The notes under the pieces: generated by a model
Database searches by the model: none
What the model saw: the letters and a program-made list of their open reading frames with translations, nothing else
What the model was told of the DNA's origin: nothing
Part shown: positions 17,648 to 26,538 of the stretch, one piece after another
How positions within the stretch are numbered: position 1 is the stretch's first letter
How the letters are laid out: every line of letters starts with the position of its first letter
Position numbers and translations under genes: made by a program
Source of the DNA: an uncultured Pseudomonas sp.
GTDB lineage: Bacteria; Pseudomonadota; Gammaproteobacteria; Pseudomonadales; Pseudomonadaceae
DNA length: 37,420 nt
Reading direction: 5' to 3'
Assembly: GCF_946885955.1 (NCBI RefSeq)
Contig: NZ_CAMPHI010000048.1
Coordinates: 1-37,420 of the forward strand

Positions 17648-18442
17648 ATGAAAACGCCTAACTCCCGCCCCGTAGTGCTTTGCCTGTCCGGCCATGACCC
17701 CAGTGGTGGCGCCGGCCTGCAAGCCGATATCGAAGCCCTGCTCGCCCAGGGTTGCCATGCTGCGCCGACGGTCACCGCGCTGACCGTGCAGGACACAGTG
17801 AACGTCAGCGATTTCCGCGTGCTCGACCGCGACTGGGTGCTGGCCCAGGCCAATGCGGTGATCGCCGACCTGCCGGTCGCCGCGATCAAGCTGGGCATGC
17901 TCGGCTCCGTCGAGATGGTCGAAACCGTGCTCGAGCTCAGGCACAAGCTGCCGGGCATCCCCCTGGTCTGCGACCCGGTGCTGCGCGCCGGCGGCGGCGG
18001 TGCGCTGGGCAAGGACGAAGTCGGTTACACGATGCGCGAACGGCTGTTCGCCGTCTCGACCATCGCCACGCCGAATCTGCCGGAAGCGCGCATCCTCGCC
18101 GAACTGCCGGACGGCACGGCCGATCAATGCGCGGAGAAGCTGCTGCCGTTTATCCCCTACCTGCTGATCACCGGCGGCCACGGCGACGAGCATGAAGTGC
18201 ACAATCGCCTGTACGCGCGCGACGGCGCCCGCCACAGCTTCACCTGTCAGCGCCTGCCGGGCAGCTACCACGGCTCCGGCTGCACCCTGGCCAGCACCCT
18301 GGCCGGTCGTCTGGCCCTGGGCCAGGATCTGGTCGGCGCGGTGCGTTTCGCCCTCGACTACACCTGGCGCACCCTACGCGACGCCGAGCAACCCGGCCAC
18401 GGCCAATTCATCCCGCGCCGCCTGCCGCTGGATGCTTATTAA
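17648..18442 (+). CDS. thiD: Hydroxymethylpyrimidine/phosphomethylpyrimidine kinase ThiD
   Basis: Phosphorylates HMP and HMP-P to HMP-PP in thiamine synthesis. It is 264 residues, the normal size. Motifs: CLSGHDPSGGAGLQADI near the N-terminus (substrate loop), KLGMLGS, VCDPVLRAGGGGALG, and LPGSYHGSGCTLASTLAG, the anion-hole/catalytic Cys region of the ribokinase-like family. ATG 17648 was chosen over an upstream in-frame start because it gives MKTPNSRPVVLCLSG; the ribosome site is weak. It is followed after 27 bases by thiE, so the two act as an operon. No TPP riboswitch is visible upstream. Confidence 0.95.
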   Translation: MKTPNSRPVVLCLSGHDPSGGAGLQADIEALLAQGCHAAPTVTALTVQDTVNVSDFRVLDRDWVLAQANAVIADLPVAAIKLGMLGSVEMVETVLELRHKLPGIPLVCDPVLRAGGGGALGKDEVGYTMRERLFAVSTIATPNLPEARILAELPDGTADQCAEKLLPFIPYLLITGGHGDEHEVHNRLYARDGARHSFTCQRLPGSYHGSGCTLASTLAGRLALGQDLVGAVRFALDYTWRTLRDAEQPGHGQFIPRRLPLDAY

Positions 18443-18469
18443 TACAAAGCAGCTGATGGAGCGCTTCCG

Positions 18470-19099
18470 ATGAAACTGCATGGCCTGTACGCCATCACCG
18501 ACAGCCAATTGCTGGCCGACGGCAAGCTGCTGCCCTATGTCGAGGCGGCACTGAAAGGCGGCGCCCGCGTGCTGCAATACCGCGACAAATCCACCGATGA
18601 CGCACGTCGCCTGCGCCAGGCCGAAGCCTTGCGCGAGCTGTGCAACCGCTACGACGCCGCACTGATCATCAACGACGACGCAGAACTGGCCGCGCGCCTT
18701 GGCGTCGGCCTGCACCTGGGCCAGACTGACGGTTCGCTATCGGCTGCCCGCGCCCTGCTCGGGCGCAAGGCGATCATCGGCGGCACCTGCCACGCGCAAC
18801 TCGAACTGGCCGAAGCCGCCGCCCGCGAAGGCGCCAGCTACGTGGCCTTCGGCCGCTTCTTCGACTCGACCACCAAGCCCGGCGCACCGACGGCCACGGT
18901 CGAACTGCTCGACGCGGCGAAAGGTCGCATCGGCCTGCCGATCGTTGCCATCGGCGGCGTGACCCTGGATAACGCTGCTGGGCTGATCGCTCGCGGCGCC
19001 AGCATGGTTGCAGTAATCCACGGACTGTTCGGCGCCGACTCGGCAGCCGAAGTCGAGCGCCGCGCCCGCGCCTTCAGCGCCCTGTTTGCCACCCACTGA
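18470..19099 (+). CDS. thiE: Thiamine-phosphate synthase ThiE
   Basis: Joins HMP-PP and thiazole phosphate to thiamine phosphate. A 209-residue TIM-barrel protein with the expected motifs: [14 protein letters not shown] (pyrophosphate-binding), [54 protein letters not shown], and [12 protein letters not shown] near the phosphate-binding end. GGAG lies 9 bases upstream of the ATG. It is part of the thiD-thiE-hemL run on one strand. Confidence 0.96.
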   Translation: MKLHGLYAITDSQLLADGKLLPYVEAALKGGARVLQYRDKSTDDARRLRQAEALRELCNRYDAALIINDDAELAARLGVGLHLGQTDGSLSAARALLGRKAIIGGTCHAQLELAEAAAREGASYVAFGRFFDSTTKPGAPTATVELLDAAKGRIGLPIVAIGGVTLDNAAGLIARGASMVAVIHGLFGADSAAEVERRARAFSALFATH

Positions 19100-19154
19100 T
19101 TGCTTTCGGGGCTGAGCACGCTCAGCCCGACCCGATGACTGAGAGGCCCCTGCC

Positions 19155-20444
19155 ATGTCCCGTTCCGAAACCCTGTTCGCCAACGCCCAGAAGCACATCC
19201 CCGGCGGCGTAAACTCGCCCGTGCGCGCGTTCAAAAGCGTCGGCGGCACACCGTTGTTCTTCAAGCACGCCGAAGGCGCCTATGTCACCGACGAGGACGA
19301 CAAGCGCTATGTGGATTACGTCGGCTCCTGGGGCCCGATGATTCTCGGCCACAGCCACCCGGACGTGCTGGACGCGGTACGCCGCCAGCTCGAGCACGGC
19401 CTGTCCTACGGCGCGCCGACCGCCATGGAAACCGAAATGGCCGACCTGGTGTGCAGCCTGGTGCCGTCGATGGAAATGGTCCGCATGGTCAGCTCCGGCA
19501 CCGAGGCGACCATGAGCGCGATCCGTCTGGCCCGCGGTTTCACCGGTCGCGACAGCATCATCAAGTTCGAAGGCTGCTACCACGGGCATTCCGACAGTTT
19601 GCTGGTCAAAGCCGGCTCTGGCCTGCTGACTCAGGGCGTGCCGAGTTCGGCCGGGGTGCCGGCGGCGTTCGCCAAACACACCCTGACCCTGCCGTTCAAC
19701 GATATTCAAGCGGTCGAGCAGATGCTCGCCGAGGTCGGCCAGGAGGTCGCCTGCATCATCGTCGAGCCGGTGGCCGGCAATATGAACTGCGTACCGCCAG
19801 CGCCGGGCTTTCTCGAAGGCCTGCGCGAGCAGTGCGATAAACACGGCGTGGTGCTGATCTTCGACGAAGTGATGACTGGCTTCCGCGTCGCCCTCGGCGG
19901 CGCCCAGGCGCACTACGGCGTGACCCCGGACCTGACCACCTTCGGCAAGATCATCGGCGGCGGTATGCCGGTCGGCTGCTTCGGCGGCAAGCGCGAAATC
20001 ATGCACTGCATCGCCCCGCTCGGCCCGGTCTACCAGGCCGGCACCCTGTCCGGCAACCCGCTGGCGATGGCAGCCGGCCTGACCACACTCAAGCTGATCG
20101 GCCGCCCCGGCTTCCACGCCGAACTGAGCGACTACACCAGCCGCCTGCTGCAGGGCCTGCAGGAGCGCGCCGACGCGGCCGGCATCCCCTTCGTCACCAC
20201 CCAGGCCGGCGGCATGTTCGGCCTGTACTTCAGCGGCGCCGACGATATCGTCACCTTCGAGGACGTGATGGCCAGCGACGCCGAGCGCTTCAAGCGCTTC
20301 TTCCACCTGATGCTCGACGGCGGCGTCTACCTGGCGCCGAGCGCCTTCGAAGCCGGCTTCACCTCGATCGCCCATGGCGAAACCGAACTGAAGATCACCC
20401 TGGACGCCGCCGAGCGCGCCTTCGCCGAGCTGAAGAACGCCTGA
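19155..20444 (+). CDS. hemL: Glutamate-1-semialdehyde 2,1-aminomutase HemL
   Basis: Converts glutamate-1-semialdehyde to 5-aminolevulinate, the first dedicated step of tetrapyrrole synthesis. A 429-residue PLP enzyme of aminotransferase class III. Signature parts: [13 protein letters not shown] at the N-terminus, [16 protein letters not shown] (phosphate binding), [24 protein letters not shown] with the PLP-ring Asp, and [16 protein letters not shown] with the Schiff-base Lys at residue 265. It is co-oriented with thiDE after a 55-base gap. Its TGA overlaps the ATG of the next membrane-protein gene (TGATG). Confidence 0.97.
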   Translation: MSRSETLFANAQKHIPGGVNSPVRAFKSVGGTPLFFKHAEGAYVTDEDDKRYVDYVGSWGPMILGHSHPDVLDAVRRQLEHGLSYGAPTAMETEMADLVCSLVPSMEMVRMVSSGTEATMSAIRLARGFTGRDSIIKFEGCYHGHSDSLLVKAGSGLLTQGVPSSAGVPAAFAKHTLTLPFNDIQAVEQMLAEVGQEVACIIVEPVAGNMNCVPPAPGFLEGLREQCDKHGVVLIFDEVMTGFRVALGGAQAHYGVTPDLTTFGKIIGGGMPVGCFGGKREIMHCIAPLGPVYQAGTLSGNPLAMAAGLTTLKLIGRPGFHAELSDYTSRLLQGLQERADAAGIPFVTTQAGGMFGLYFSGADDIVTFEDVMASDAERFKRFFHLMLDGGVYLAPSAFEAGFTSIAHGETELKITLDAAERAFAELKNA

Positions 20445-21070
20445 TGCATTACAGCACCGCACTGTCCGGCGCCGCGCTGGCCCTGGTCTGCCTGGCCTGC
20501 GTCGTCGCCCTCGGCAAAGCCCGCAAGGGCTACGGCGAAGGCGATCAAACGGCGCTGTACTGCGCCCAGCTCGGCTTCGCCCTGACCGCCGCGGCGGCCG
20601 CCATCGGCATCATGCGCTTCAGCATCGCGCCCAGCTGGCAGGCCGCACACCTGTGGCTGAGCCAGGCCAGCGACTTTCTCGCCCTGCCCTTGCTCGGCGC
20701 TGCCGCGCTGACGCTGGGCCGCGGCTGGATCTGGAGCAAGCCGACCTGGGGGCGGATTCTGCTGGGGCTGTGTGCGTTCTTCGAACTATTCCGGCAGATG
20801 AACCGGCTCGACGACTACCTCCTGCTGCTGCAGCTGAGCACCTTGTCCCTGCTGCTCTATGCGAGCGTCATGCAGTGGCCGCGGCGCGCCCCGGCGGCTG
20901 CGGCCGCAGGCACCTGCGCCCTGTTTGCGCTCGCCAGCCTGAGGTTCGGCACGGCGCAGCCTGTCGACCTGTTTCACCTGGCGCAGACACCGGCCTATGC
21001 CCTGCTCGCCTGGCTAATTCTGGCGTTACCGGGCAGCAGCCGGACGGAAAACCCGGCAAAGGCTTTGTAA
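20444..21070 (+). CDS. Unknown multi-pass membrane protein
   Basis: A 208-residue protein with six or seven hydrophobic segments (for example ALSGAALALVCLACVVAL, LGFALTAAAAAIGIM, FLALPLLGAAALTLG, LLLLQLSTLSLLLYASV, AYALLAWLILALPG). Charged residues are few and no motif is recognised. It starts inside the hemL stop codon (TGATG), so it is translationally coupled to hemL. A haem or porphyrin link is only a guess from that coupling. Confidence 0.75.
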   Translation: MHYSTALSGAALALVCLACVVALGKARKGYGEGDQTALYCAQLGFALTAAAAAIGIMRFSIAPSWQAAHLWLSQASDFLALPLLGAAALTLGRGWIWSKPTWGRILLGLCAFFELFRQMNRLDDYLLLLQLSTLSLLLYASVMQWPRRAPAAAAAGTCALFALASLRFGTAQPVDLFHLAQTPAYALLAWLILALPGSSRTENPAKAL

Positions 21071-21099
21071 CAAAGGTGATGCTTATCCCATAATGAGCG

Positions 21100-21120
21100 G
21101 GCCGACGCCTTTCGTCGGCC
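21100..21120 (+). terminator. Strong GC hairpin between the membrane-protein and Sel1 genes
   Basis: GGCCGACG (21100-21107), loop CCTTT, CGTCGGCC (21113-21120). It lies 30 bases after a stop and 43 before the next ATG. The tail (GGATAG) has no T-run, so it may be a leader hairpin rather than a terminator. Confidence 0.4.
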
Positions 21121-21162
21121 GGATAGTCCACTCATCCCGCATTACGAGGCACTTGGAGTTTC

Positions 21163-21708
21163 ATGATCCGCTCCGGCTGCACCCTGACTCTGGGCTGCCT
21201 GTTGCTTGTTCCGCTGCTCGCCCTGGCGGGCGGCAATACCCTGCTGATCCCCGCCCCCGGCAGCTGCTCGCTGAATACCGCGCCCGACGATCTGCCCGAT
21301 GCGCTCGCCGCCTGCCAGCAGGCCGCGCAAAGCGGCGACCTGCAGGCGCAATTCGAACTGGGCGAGTTCTTCTACGATGGCAAGCACACCGCCCGCGATC
21401 TCGAGCAGGCATTGCACTGGTTCGAGAGCGCCTCGCTGCAGGGCCATGCCCAAGCGCAGTATCGCCTGGGCATGATGTTCTCCCGCGGCGAAGGCGTGCC
21501 GGCGAATAACGTACAGGCCTATATCGTGTTGAAGATGGCCGCAGTGAATGGCTCGGACGAAGCCATGGACAGCGCCGACATGGTGTCCGCGCAGATGTCG
21601 CGCGACGAACAGGAAATCGCCACCCAGGTACTCGGGCAGATCTTCCGCAATTACCTGATGGAACTGCAGGCCGCCGACGGCCTCTCGCCCTTCATGCCGC
21701 AGCCTTGA
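21163..21708 (+). CDS. Secreted Sel1-repeat (TPR-like) protein
   Basis: A 181-residue protein. It has a signal peptide (MIRSGCTLTLGCLLLVPLLALAGG) with cleavage near residue 22; a Cys at position 12 is probably not a lipobox. From about residue 50 come Sel1-like repeats: QSGDLQAQFELGEFFYDGKH, DLEQALHWFESASLQGHAQAQYRLGMMFSRG, and NVQAYIVLKMAAVNGSDEA. Such repeats mediate protein contacts, often in the envelope. GGAG 5 bases before the ATG supports the start. It is convergent with the DUF1820 gene. The partner is unknown. Confidence 0.8.
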   Translation: MIRSGCTLTLGCLLLVPLLALAGGNTLLIPAPGSCSLNTAPDDLPDALAACQQAAQSGDLQAQFELGEFFYDGKHTARDLEQALHWFESASLQGHAQAQYRLGMMFSRGEGVPANNVQAYIVLKMAAVNGSDEAMDSADMVSAQMSRDEQEIATQVLGQIFRNYLMELQAADGLSPFMPQP

Positions 21709-21714
21709 TTCACC

Positions 21715-21802
21715 GTAGGATGGGTTGAGCGAAGCGATACCCATGCTGCTGGGTGGGCACAGCGGATTCGTCAATCGCAATCGCCAGCAAGCTGGCTCCT
21801 AC
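21715..21802. repeat. Two Pseudomonas intergenic repeats
   Basis: GTAGGATGGGTTGAGCG...GATACCCATGC (21715-21746) has inverted ends ATGGGT/ACCCAT. AATCGCCAGCAAGCTGGCTCCTAC (21779-21802) is a REP-like unit with the hairpin GCCAGC-AA-GCTGGC. Both fill the gap between two convergent genes, the usual place for such elements. Confidence 0.55.
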
Positions 21803-21823
21803 GCCTACTTTTCCCGCTTTCCT

Positions 21824-22147
21824 CTACTTATCCGGCATCGGCATGGGGAACGGCATGATATTGCCGCCGCCCTTGGCCTCGCTGATTTTCGGCGTGCCCA
21901 GGCGCTCGACTTCATCGATACGGATGATCGCGTGCATCGGGATAAAGCTGCGCACTACCCCGTCGAACTGGGCCTTGAGCTTTTCCTCGCTGGGGTCGAC
22001 CACCACCTGGGTGCGCTCGCCGAAAACGAATTCTTCGACTTCCAGAAAGCCCCACAGATCGCTTTGAAAGATCTGCTTGGCGTACATCTCGAACACCTGC
22101 CCCTGGTTAAGGAAAATCACCTTGTAGATAGGCTCGCGTTTGCTCAT
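21824..22147 (-). CDS. DUF1820 family protein
   Basis: A 107-residue protein with the DUF1820 pattern: REPIYKVIFLNQGQVFEMYAKQIFQSDLWGFLEVEEFVFGE, then a VVVDPSEEKLKAQFDGV segment and FIPMHAIIRIDEVERLGTPKI. The C-terminus is rich in Met, Pro and Gly. It is small, soluble and has no known function that I can state. An upstream in-frame start at 22255 would add an unlike stretch, so ATG 22147 is preferred. It is divergent from miaB. A TATTAT at 22190-22195 (minus strand) may be its -10. Confidence 0.8.
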   Translation of the reverse strand: MSKREPIYKVIFLNQGQVFEMYAKQIFQSDLWGFLEVEEFVFGERTQVVVDPSEEKLKAQFDGVVRSFIPMHAIIRIDEVERLGTPKISEAKGGGNIMPFPMPMPDK

Positions 22148-22330
22148 GGCTATGCAGTCAGGACCGATGGGTTGATCGAAAGGGCGCGGATAATAGCATA
22201 GCTGCTGACGGCATTTGCCCCGCCTGGAGAGCCGCCAAATTTTTCCCCCGGCCATGCCGCCATCCGCGTCTTTTCGGCTATTGCGCCCACCGTCCGACCC
22301 GCAGCGCTTTTCTCGATCCTGGCGGCGCCC

Positions 22331-22336
22331 TATAAT
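22331..22336 (+). promoter_or_regulatory. -10 of miaB
   Basis: A perfect TATAAT lies 35 bases before the miaB ATG. The -35 at 17 bases is poor (TTTTCT). Confidence 0.5.
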
Positions 22337-22370
22337 GCGCGGTTCTTCGAATCCCCCTTATTGAGCACGC

Positions 22371-23699
22371 ATGACCAAGAAGCTCTATATCGAAACCCAC
22401 GGTTGCCAGATGAACGAGTACGACAGCTCGCGCATGGTCGATCTGCTGGGCGAACATCAAGCCCTGGAAGTCACCCCGCGGGCGGAAGACGCCGATATCA
22501 TCCTGCTCAACACCTGCTCGATCCGCGAGAGGGCCCAGGACAAGGTGTTCTCCCAGCTCGGCCGCTGGCGCGAGCTGAAGCTGAGCAACCCGCAGCTGGT
22601 GATTGGCGTTGGCGGCTGCGTGGCCAGCCAGGAAGGCGCGGCGATCCGCGACCGCGCGCCCTACGTCGACGTGGTGTTCGGCCCGCAGACCCTGCACCGC
22701 CTGCCGGAAATGATCGACGCCGCACGCACCACCAAGCTGCCGCAAGTGGATATTTCCTTCCCCGAGATCGAAAAATTCGACCGTCTGCCCGAGCCGCGGG
22801 TCGATGGCCCTAGCGCCTTCGTTTCGGTGATGGAAGGCTGCAGCAAGTACTGCACCTTCTGCGTGGTGCCCTACACCCGCGGCGAGGAAGTCAGCCGACC
22901 ACTGGAAGATGTACTGGCCGAGGTCCTGCACCTGGCAGAGAACGGCGTGCGCGAAGTCACCCTGCTCGGGCAGAACGTCAATGGTTACCGCGGCGATACG
23001 CGCGACGGCCAGGTCGCCGATTTCGCCGAGCTGCTGTATGCCGTGGCAGCAATCGACGGCATCGACCGTATCCGCTATACCACCAGCCACCCGCTGGAGT
23101 TCTCCGATGCGCTGATCCAGGCCCACGCGGAGATTCCGGAACTGGTGAAATACCTGCACCTGCCGGTGCAGTCGGGCTCCGACCGCATCCTCGCGGCGAT
23201 GAAGCGCAATCACACGGCCCTGGAATACAAGTCGCGGATCCGCAAGCTGAAGGCTGCGGTGCCGGACATCCTGATCAGCTCCGATTTCATCATCGGCTTC
23301 CCCGGCGAAACCGAGAAGGACTTCGAGCAGACCATGAAGCTGATCGAGGACGTCGGTTTCGACTTCTGCTACTCCTTCGTTTATAGCGCCCGTCCCGGCA
23401 CCCCAGCGGCAGAGTTGCCCGACGAGACCCCGGACGAGCTGAAAAAGCAGCGCCTGGCGATCCTGCAAACCCGGGTCAACCAGCAAGGCTTCGAGAACAG
23501 CCGGCGCATGGTCGGCACGGTGCAGCGCATTCTGGTCAGCGACTACTCGAAGAAGGACCCGGGCATGCTTCAGGGCCGCACCGAGAGCAATCGCGTGGTC
23601 AATTTCCGCACCGACAATCCGCGCCTGATCGGCCAGTTCGTCGACGTACACATCGACGACGCCCTGCCCCATTCACTGCGCGGCACCCTGCTGGGCTAG
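22371..23699 (+). CDS. miaB: tRNA-2-methylthio-N6-dimethylallyladenosine synthase MiaB
   Basis: A radical-SAM methylthiotransferase that adds the 2-methylthio group to i6A37 of tRNA. It is 442 residues, full length. The N-terminal UPF0004 domain binds the second iron-sulfur cluster through Cys in [11 protein letters not shown] (C12), [11 protein letters not shown] and [10 protein letters not shown]. The radical-SAM motif is [10 protein letters not shown], with C157, C161 and C164. [10 protein letters not shown] and [13 protein letters not shown] are family motifs, and the C-terminal 65 residues are the TRAM domain. It heads the conserved miaB, ybeZ, ybeY, corC, lnt order. Confidence 0.97.
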   Translation: MTKKLYIETHGCQMNEYDSSRMVDLLGEHQALEVTPRAEDADIILLNTCSIRERAQDKVFSQLGRWRELKLSNPQLVIGVGGCVASQEGAAIRDRAPYVDVVFGPQTLHRLPEMIDAARTTKLPQVDISFPEIEKFDRLPEPRVDGPSAFVSVMEGCSKYCTFCVVPYTRGEEVSRPLEDVLAEVLHLAENGVREVTLLGQNVNGYRGDTRDGQVADFAELLYAVAAIDGIDRIRYTTSHPLEFSDALIQAHAEIPELVKYLHLPVQSGSDRILAAMKRNHTALEYKSRIRKLKAAVPDILISSDFIIGFPGETEKDFEQTMKLIEDVGFDFCYSFVYSARPGTPAAELPDETPDELKKQRLAILQTRVNQQGFENSRRMVGTVQRILVSDYSKKDPGMLQGRTESNRVVNFRTDNPRLIGQFVDVHIDDALPHSLRGTLLG

Positions 23700-23889
23700 C
23701 AGATGGTTGAAAAACCACCTGCCAGGCCACACGCCCGGCCGCGCCAATAGCGACGGCCAGGCGTTGCCGCAGTGCAATCAAATCCAAATCAGGCAATTCT
23801 AAAGTCGCAGCAACCCGAGCTTTCCCACACGGACTGCTAGCGCTATTCTTCGCCTCACCACCCAGCCGACTGGCGGCCATCAAACGACC

Positions 23890-24891
23890 TTGAACACACC
23901 CATAGAACCCCATCGTTTTATCCTGGAACCCTTTGAGGCCCGCCGCTTCGCTAATCTGTGCGGCCAATTCGACGAGCATTTGCGCCTGATCGAACAACGC
24001 CTGGGGATCGAAATCCGCAACCGCGGCAATCAGTTCGAGCTGATCGGCGCCGCCGAGCACACCGCCTCCGCGGAACAGCTGCTGCAGCGACTCTACCGCG
24101 AAAGCCAAAACACCGAGCTGACCCCTGACCTGGTGCACCTGTTCCTGCAGGAATCCGGCATCGAAGAGCTGAACAACCCCACGGCCGACGTCAGCGTCGC
24201 CCTGCGCACGCGCAAGGGCATGATTCGCCCACGCGGCGCCAACCAGCAGCGCTACGTCAAGGCCATCCTCGATCACGACATCAACTTCGGCATCGGCCCG
24301 GCCGGTACAGGCAAGACCTACCTGGCGGTGGCCTGTGCGGTGGACGCCCTGGAGCGCGAGCAGATCCGTCGCATCCTTTTGGTGCGCCCGGCCGTGGAGG
24401 CGGGGGAAAAACTCGGCTTCCTGCCCGGTGACCTGTCGCAGAAGATCGACCCCTACCTGCGCCCGCTGTACGACGCGCTCTACGAGATGCTCGGTTTCGA
24501 GCAGGTGGCCAAACTGATCGAGAAACAGGTGATCGAGGTCGCGCCGCTGGCCTATATGCGCGGCCGCACCCTGAACAACAGCTTCATCATCCTCGACGAA
24601 AGCCAGAACACCACCCTGGAACAGATGAAGATGTTCCTCACTCGCATCGGTTTCGGCTCGACCGCGGTGATCACTGGCGACATCACCCAGGTCGACCTGC
24701 CGCGCGGCACCAAAAGCGGCCTGACTCATGTGATCGACGTGCTGCGCGACGTGCCGGGCATCAGTTTCACCCACTTCAAGCCCAAGGACGTGGTACGCCA
24801 CCCACTGGTGCAGCGCATCGTCGAAGCCTATGAGCGCTACGACGACCGCATGCACGGCAAGCTTGTCGACGAGCAAGACGACAATGCTTGA
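23890..24891 (+). CDS. ybeZ: PhoH-like ATPase YbeZ
   Basis: A 333-residue PhoH-family P-loop ATPase. Walker A GPAGTGKT is at residues 136-143 and Walker B in [26 protein letters not shown] is the PhoH helicase-like motif. The first 110 residues ([13 protein letters not shown] onward) form the extra N-terminal KH-like part of this subfamily. No ATG precedes the conserved start, so translation must begin at TTG 23890. It overlaps ybeY by 8 bases, and the two products are thought to work together in ribosome/RNA maturation. A possible promoter is TATTCT at 23844-23849. Confidence 0.93.
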   Translation: MNTPIEPHRFILEPFEARRFANLCGQFDEHLRLIEQRLGIEIRNRGNQFELIGAAEHTASAEQLLQRLYRESQNTELTPDLVHLFLQESGIEELNNPTADVSVALRTRKGMIRPRGANQQRYVKAILDHDINFGIGPAGTGKTYLAVACAVDALEREQIRRILLVRPAVEAGEKLGFLPGDLSQKIDPYLRPLYDALYEMLGFEQVAKLIEKQVIEVAPLAYMRGRTLNNSFIILDESQNTTLEQMKMFLTRIGFGSTAVITGDITQVDLPRGTKSGLTHVIDVLRDVPGISFTHFKPKDVVRHPLVQRIVEAYERYDDRMHGKLVDEQDDNA

Positions 24892-25342
24892 ACTCGACCT
24901 GCAAATCGCCAGCGACGCCGGCAACCTGCCGAGCGAGGCGCAGTTCCGCGCCTGGTGCGAGCTCGCCCTGCGCCAGCGCAGCGCCGACTCCGAGCTGACC
25001 ATTCGCCTGGTCGACGAAAGCGAGGGCCGCGAGCTCAATCACACCTATCGCCAGCGTGACTACGCCACCAATGTGCTGTCGTTCCCCGCCGATGTCCCCG
25101 ATGGCTTATTGGATATCCCGCTGCTCGGCGACCTGGTTATCTGCGCGCCGGTGGTCGAACGCGAAGCGCTGGAGCAGAACAAGCCCGCGCACGCGCACTG
25201 GGCGCATATGGTGATCCACGGCTGCCTGCACCTGCTCGGTTACGACCATATCGAGGACGAGGAAGCCGAAGAAATGGAAGCACTGGAACGAGAATTGCTG
25301 GCTGAACTGGGTCATGCCGACCCTTACGCCGACCACGAATAA
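24884..25342 (+). CDS. ybeY: Endoribonuclease YbeY
   Basis: A 152-residue metal-dependent single-strand endoribonuclease needed for 16S rRNA 3'-end maturation and late ribosome quality control. The zinc motif [15 protein letters not shown] carries H-x3-H-x5-H. Family motifs [28 protein letters not shown] and DLVICAPVV are also present. The ATG at 24884 overlaps the end of ybeZ by 8 bases, so the pair is translationally coupled. The stop codon is directly followed by a 138-base inverted-repeat element. Confidence 0.96.
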   Translation: MLELDLQIASDAGNLPSEAQFRAWCELALRQRSADSELTIRLVDESEGRELNHTYRQRDYATNVLSFPADVPDGLLDIPLLGDLVICAPVVEREALEQNKPAHAHWAHMVIHGCLHLLGYDHIEDEEAEEMEALERELLAELGHADPYADHE

Positions 25343-25480
25343 GAGGGCACTTACAAACTACTGCGCTCGGCCACGCTGCGTTGCACCCCGTCTCAAATGC
25401 TCATGTACAACTCGTACACTGCGCTTTTCGACTGAGTGCGCCTTGCCTGACCATCGCTCGCTACGTTTGTAAGCACCCTC
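25343..25480. repeat. MITE-like inverted-repeat element
   Basis: A 138-base element with 16-base terminal inverted repeats, GAGGGCACTTACAAAC (25343-25358) and GTTTGTAAGCACCCTC (25465-25480), 14 of 16 matching. The interior is also palindromic, centred on TGTAC-AACTC-GTACA (25403-25417), so one strand could fold into a long hairpin. TA lies on both sides, though no clear target duplication is seen. It has no coding capacity. The left end starts directly after the ybeY stop. Confidence 0.65.
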
Positions 25481-25522
25481 TACAGCCCACACTGACACAC
25501 AGAAGGTTCCTGAGTAACCACC

Positions 25523-26362
25523 ATGAGCGAAGACCGATCGAGCAACGAGCAGAAGTCCTGGTTTAACAGACTGACCCAGGCTTTTGCTCATGAGCCGAAA
25601 AACCGCAAGGAACTGCTGGAAGTACTGCGCGAAGCGCATCAGAACAAACTCCTCGATAGCGAGGCCCTGGCCATCGTCGAGGGCGCGATTCAGGTCGCCG
25701 ACCTGCAGGTGCGCGACATCATGGTGCCGCGCTCGCAAATGATCAGCATCAAAGCCAACCAGACGCCCCGGGAATTCCTCCCGGCGATCATCGAAGCCGC
25801 TCACTCGCGCTACCCGGTGGTCGGTGAAAGCCTCGACGACGTCGCCGGCATCCTCCTGGCCAAGGACCTGCTGCCGCTGATCCTGCAGGGCGAGCAGACC
25901 AATTTCAATATCAAGGACATGCTGCGCCCGGCCACCTTCGTGCCCGAATCCAAGCGCCTCAATGTGCTGCTGCGCGAATTCCGCGCCAACCATAACCACA
26001 TGGCCGTGGTGATCGACGAATACGGCGGCGTCGCCGGTCTGGTAACCATCGAGGATGTGCTCGAACAGATCGTTGGCGACATCGAGGACGAGCACGACGT
26101 CGAGGAAGACAGCTACGTCAAGCCGCTGCCCAGCGGCGACTTCCTGGTCAAAGCCCTGACCCCGATCGACAGCTTCAACGAGTCTTTCGATACGCAGTTT
26201 TCCGATGACGAATTCGACACCGTCGGCGGCCTGGTGATGAGCGCCTTCGGCCACCTGCCCAAGCGCAATGAAGTGACCGAGATCGGCGACTTCCGCTTCC
26301 GCGTGATCAGCGCTGACAGCCGCCGCATCCACCTGCTGCGCCTGACCCCGAGCAAGCGCTAG
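25523..26362 (+). CDS. corC: CorC/YbeX: CBS-domain magnesium/cobalt protein
   Basis: A 279-residue cytoplasmic protein of the CorC (YbeX) family. Two CBS domains (about residues 65-190: LQVRDIMVPRSQMISIKANQ, HSRYPVVGESLDDVAGILLAKDLL, HNHMAVVIDEYGGVAGLVTIEDVLEQIVGDI) are followed by a transporter-associated CorC_HlyC domain (KALTPIDSFNESFDTQFSDDEFDTVGG). It is linked to Mg/Co homeostasis and, through its neighbours, to ribosome assembly. The ribosome site before ATG 25523 is weak. Unlike the usual tight ybeY-corC junction, a 180-base gap with a repeat element intervenes. Confidence 0.94.
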   Translation: MSEDRSSNEQKSWFNRLTQAFAHEPKNRKELLEVLREAHQNKLLDSEALAIVEGAIQVADLQVRDIMVPRSQMISIKANQTPREFLPAIIEAAHSRYPVVGESLDDVAGILLAKDLLPLILQGEQTNFNIKDMLRPATFVPESKRLNVLLREFRANHNHMAVVIDEYGGVAGLVTIEDVLEQIVGDIEDEHDVEEDSYVKPLPSGDFLVKALTPIDSFNESFDTQFSDDEFDTVGGLVMSAFGHLPKRNEVTEIGDFRFRVISADSRRIHLLRLTPSKR

Positions 26363-26384
26363 GACCAGACGACACTGACATTCC

Positions 26385-26454
26385 TGTAGGAGCGGCCTTG
26401 GCCGCGATGCATAGGCTGCGATGGCTGAAGTATCGCAACCAAGGCCGCTCCCAC
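26385..26454. repeat. Inverted pair of REP sequences
   Basis: TGTAGGAGCGGCCTTGGCC (from 26385) and its inverted partner AACCAAGGCCGCTCCCAC (to 26454) enclose a short spacer. This is the head-to-head REP pair common in Pseudomonas. It sits between corC and lnt and could form a strong stem in the transcript. Confidence 0.7.
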
Positions 26455-26538
26455 GATGTCCAGCCCGCAGCGCGGGCCTTCCCCCCTGCGGTTTTCCCCT
26501 CTACCCTTGTGCCACCACAATCCAAGGATCTGCATAGC

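Noticed and set aside
23701..23722. TGGTT-GAAA-AACCA stem after miaB as a terminator
   Set aside because: The five-pair stem is too weak and lacks a T-run.
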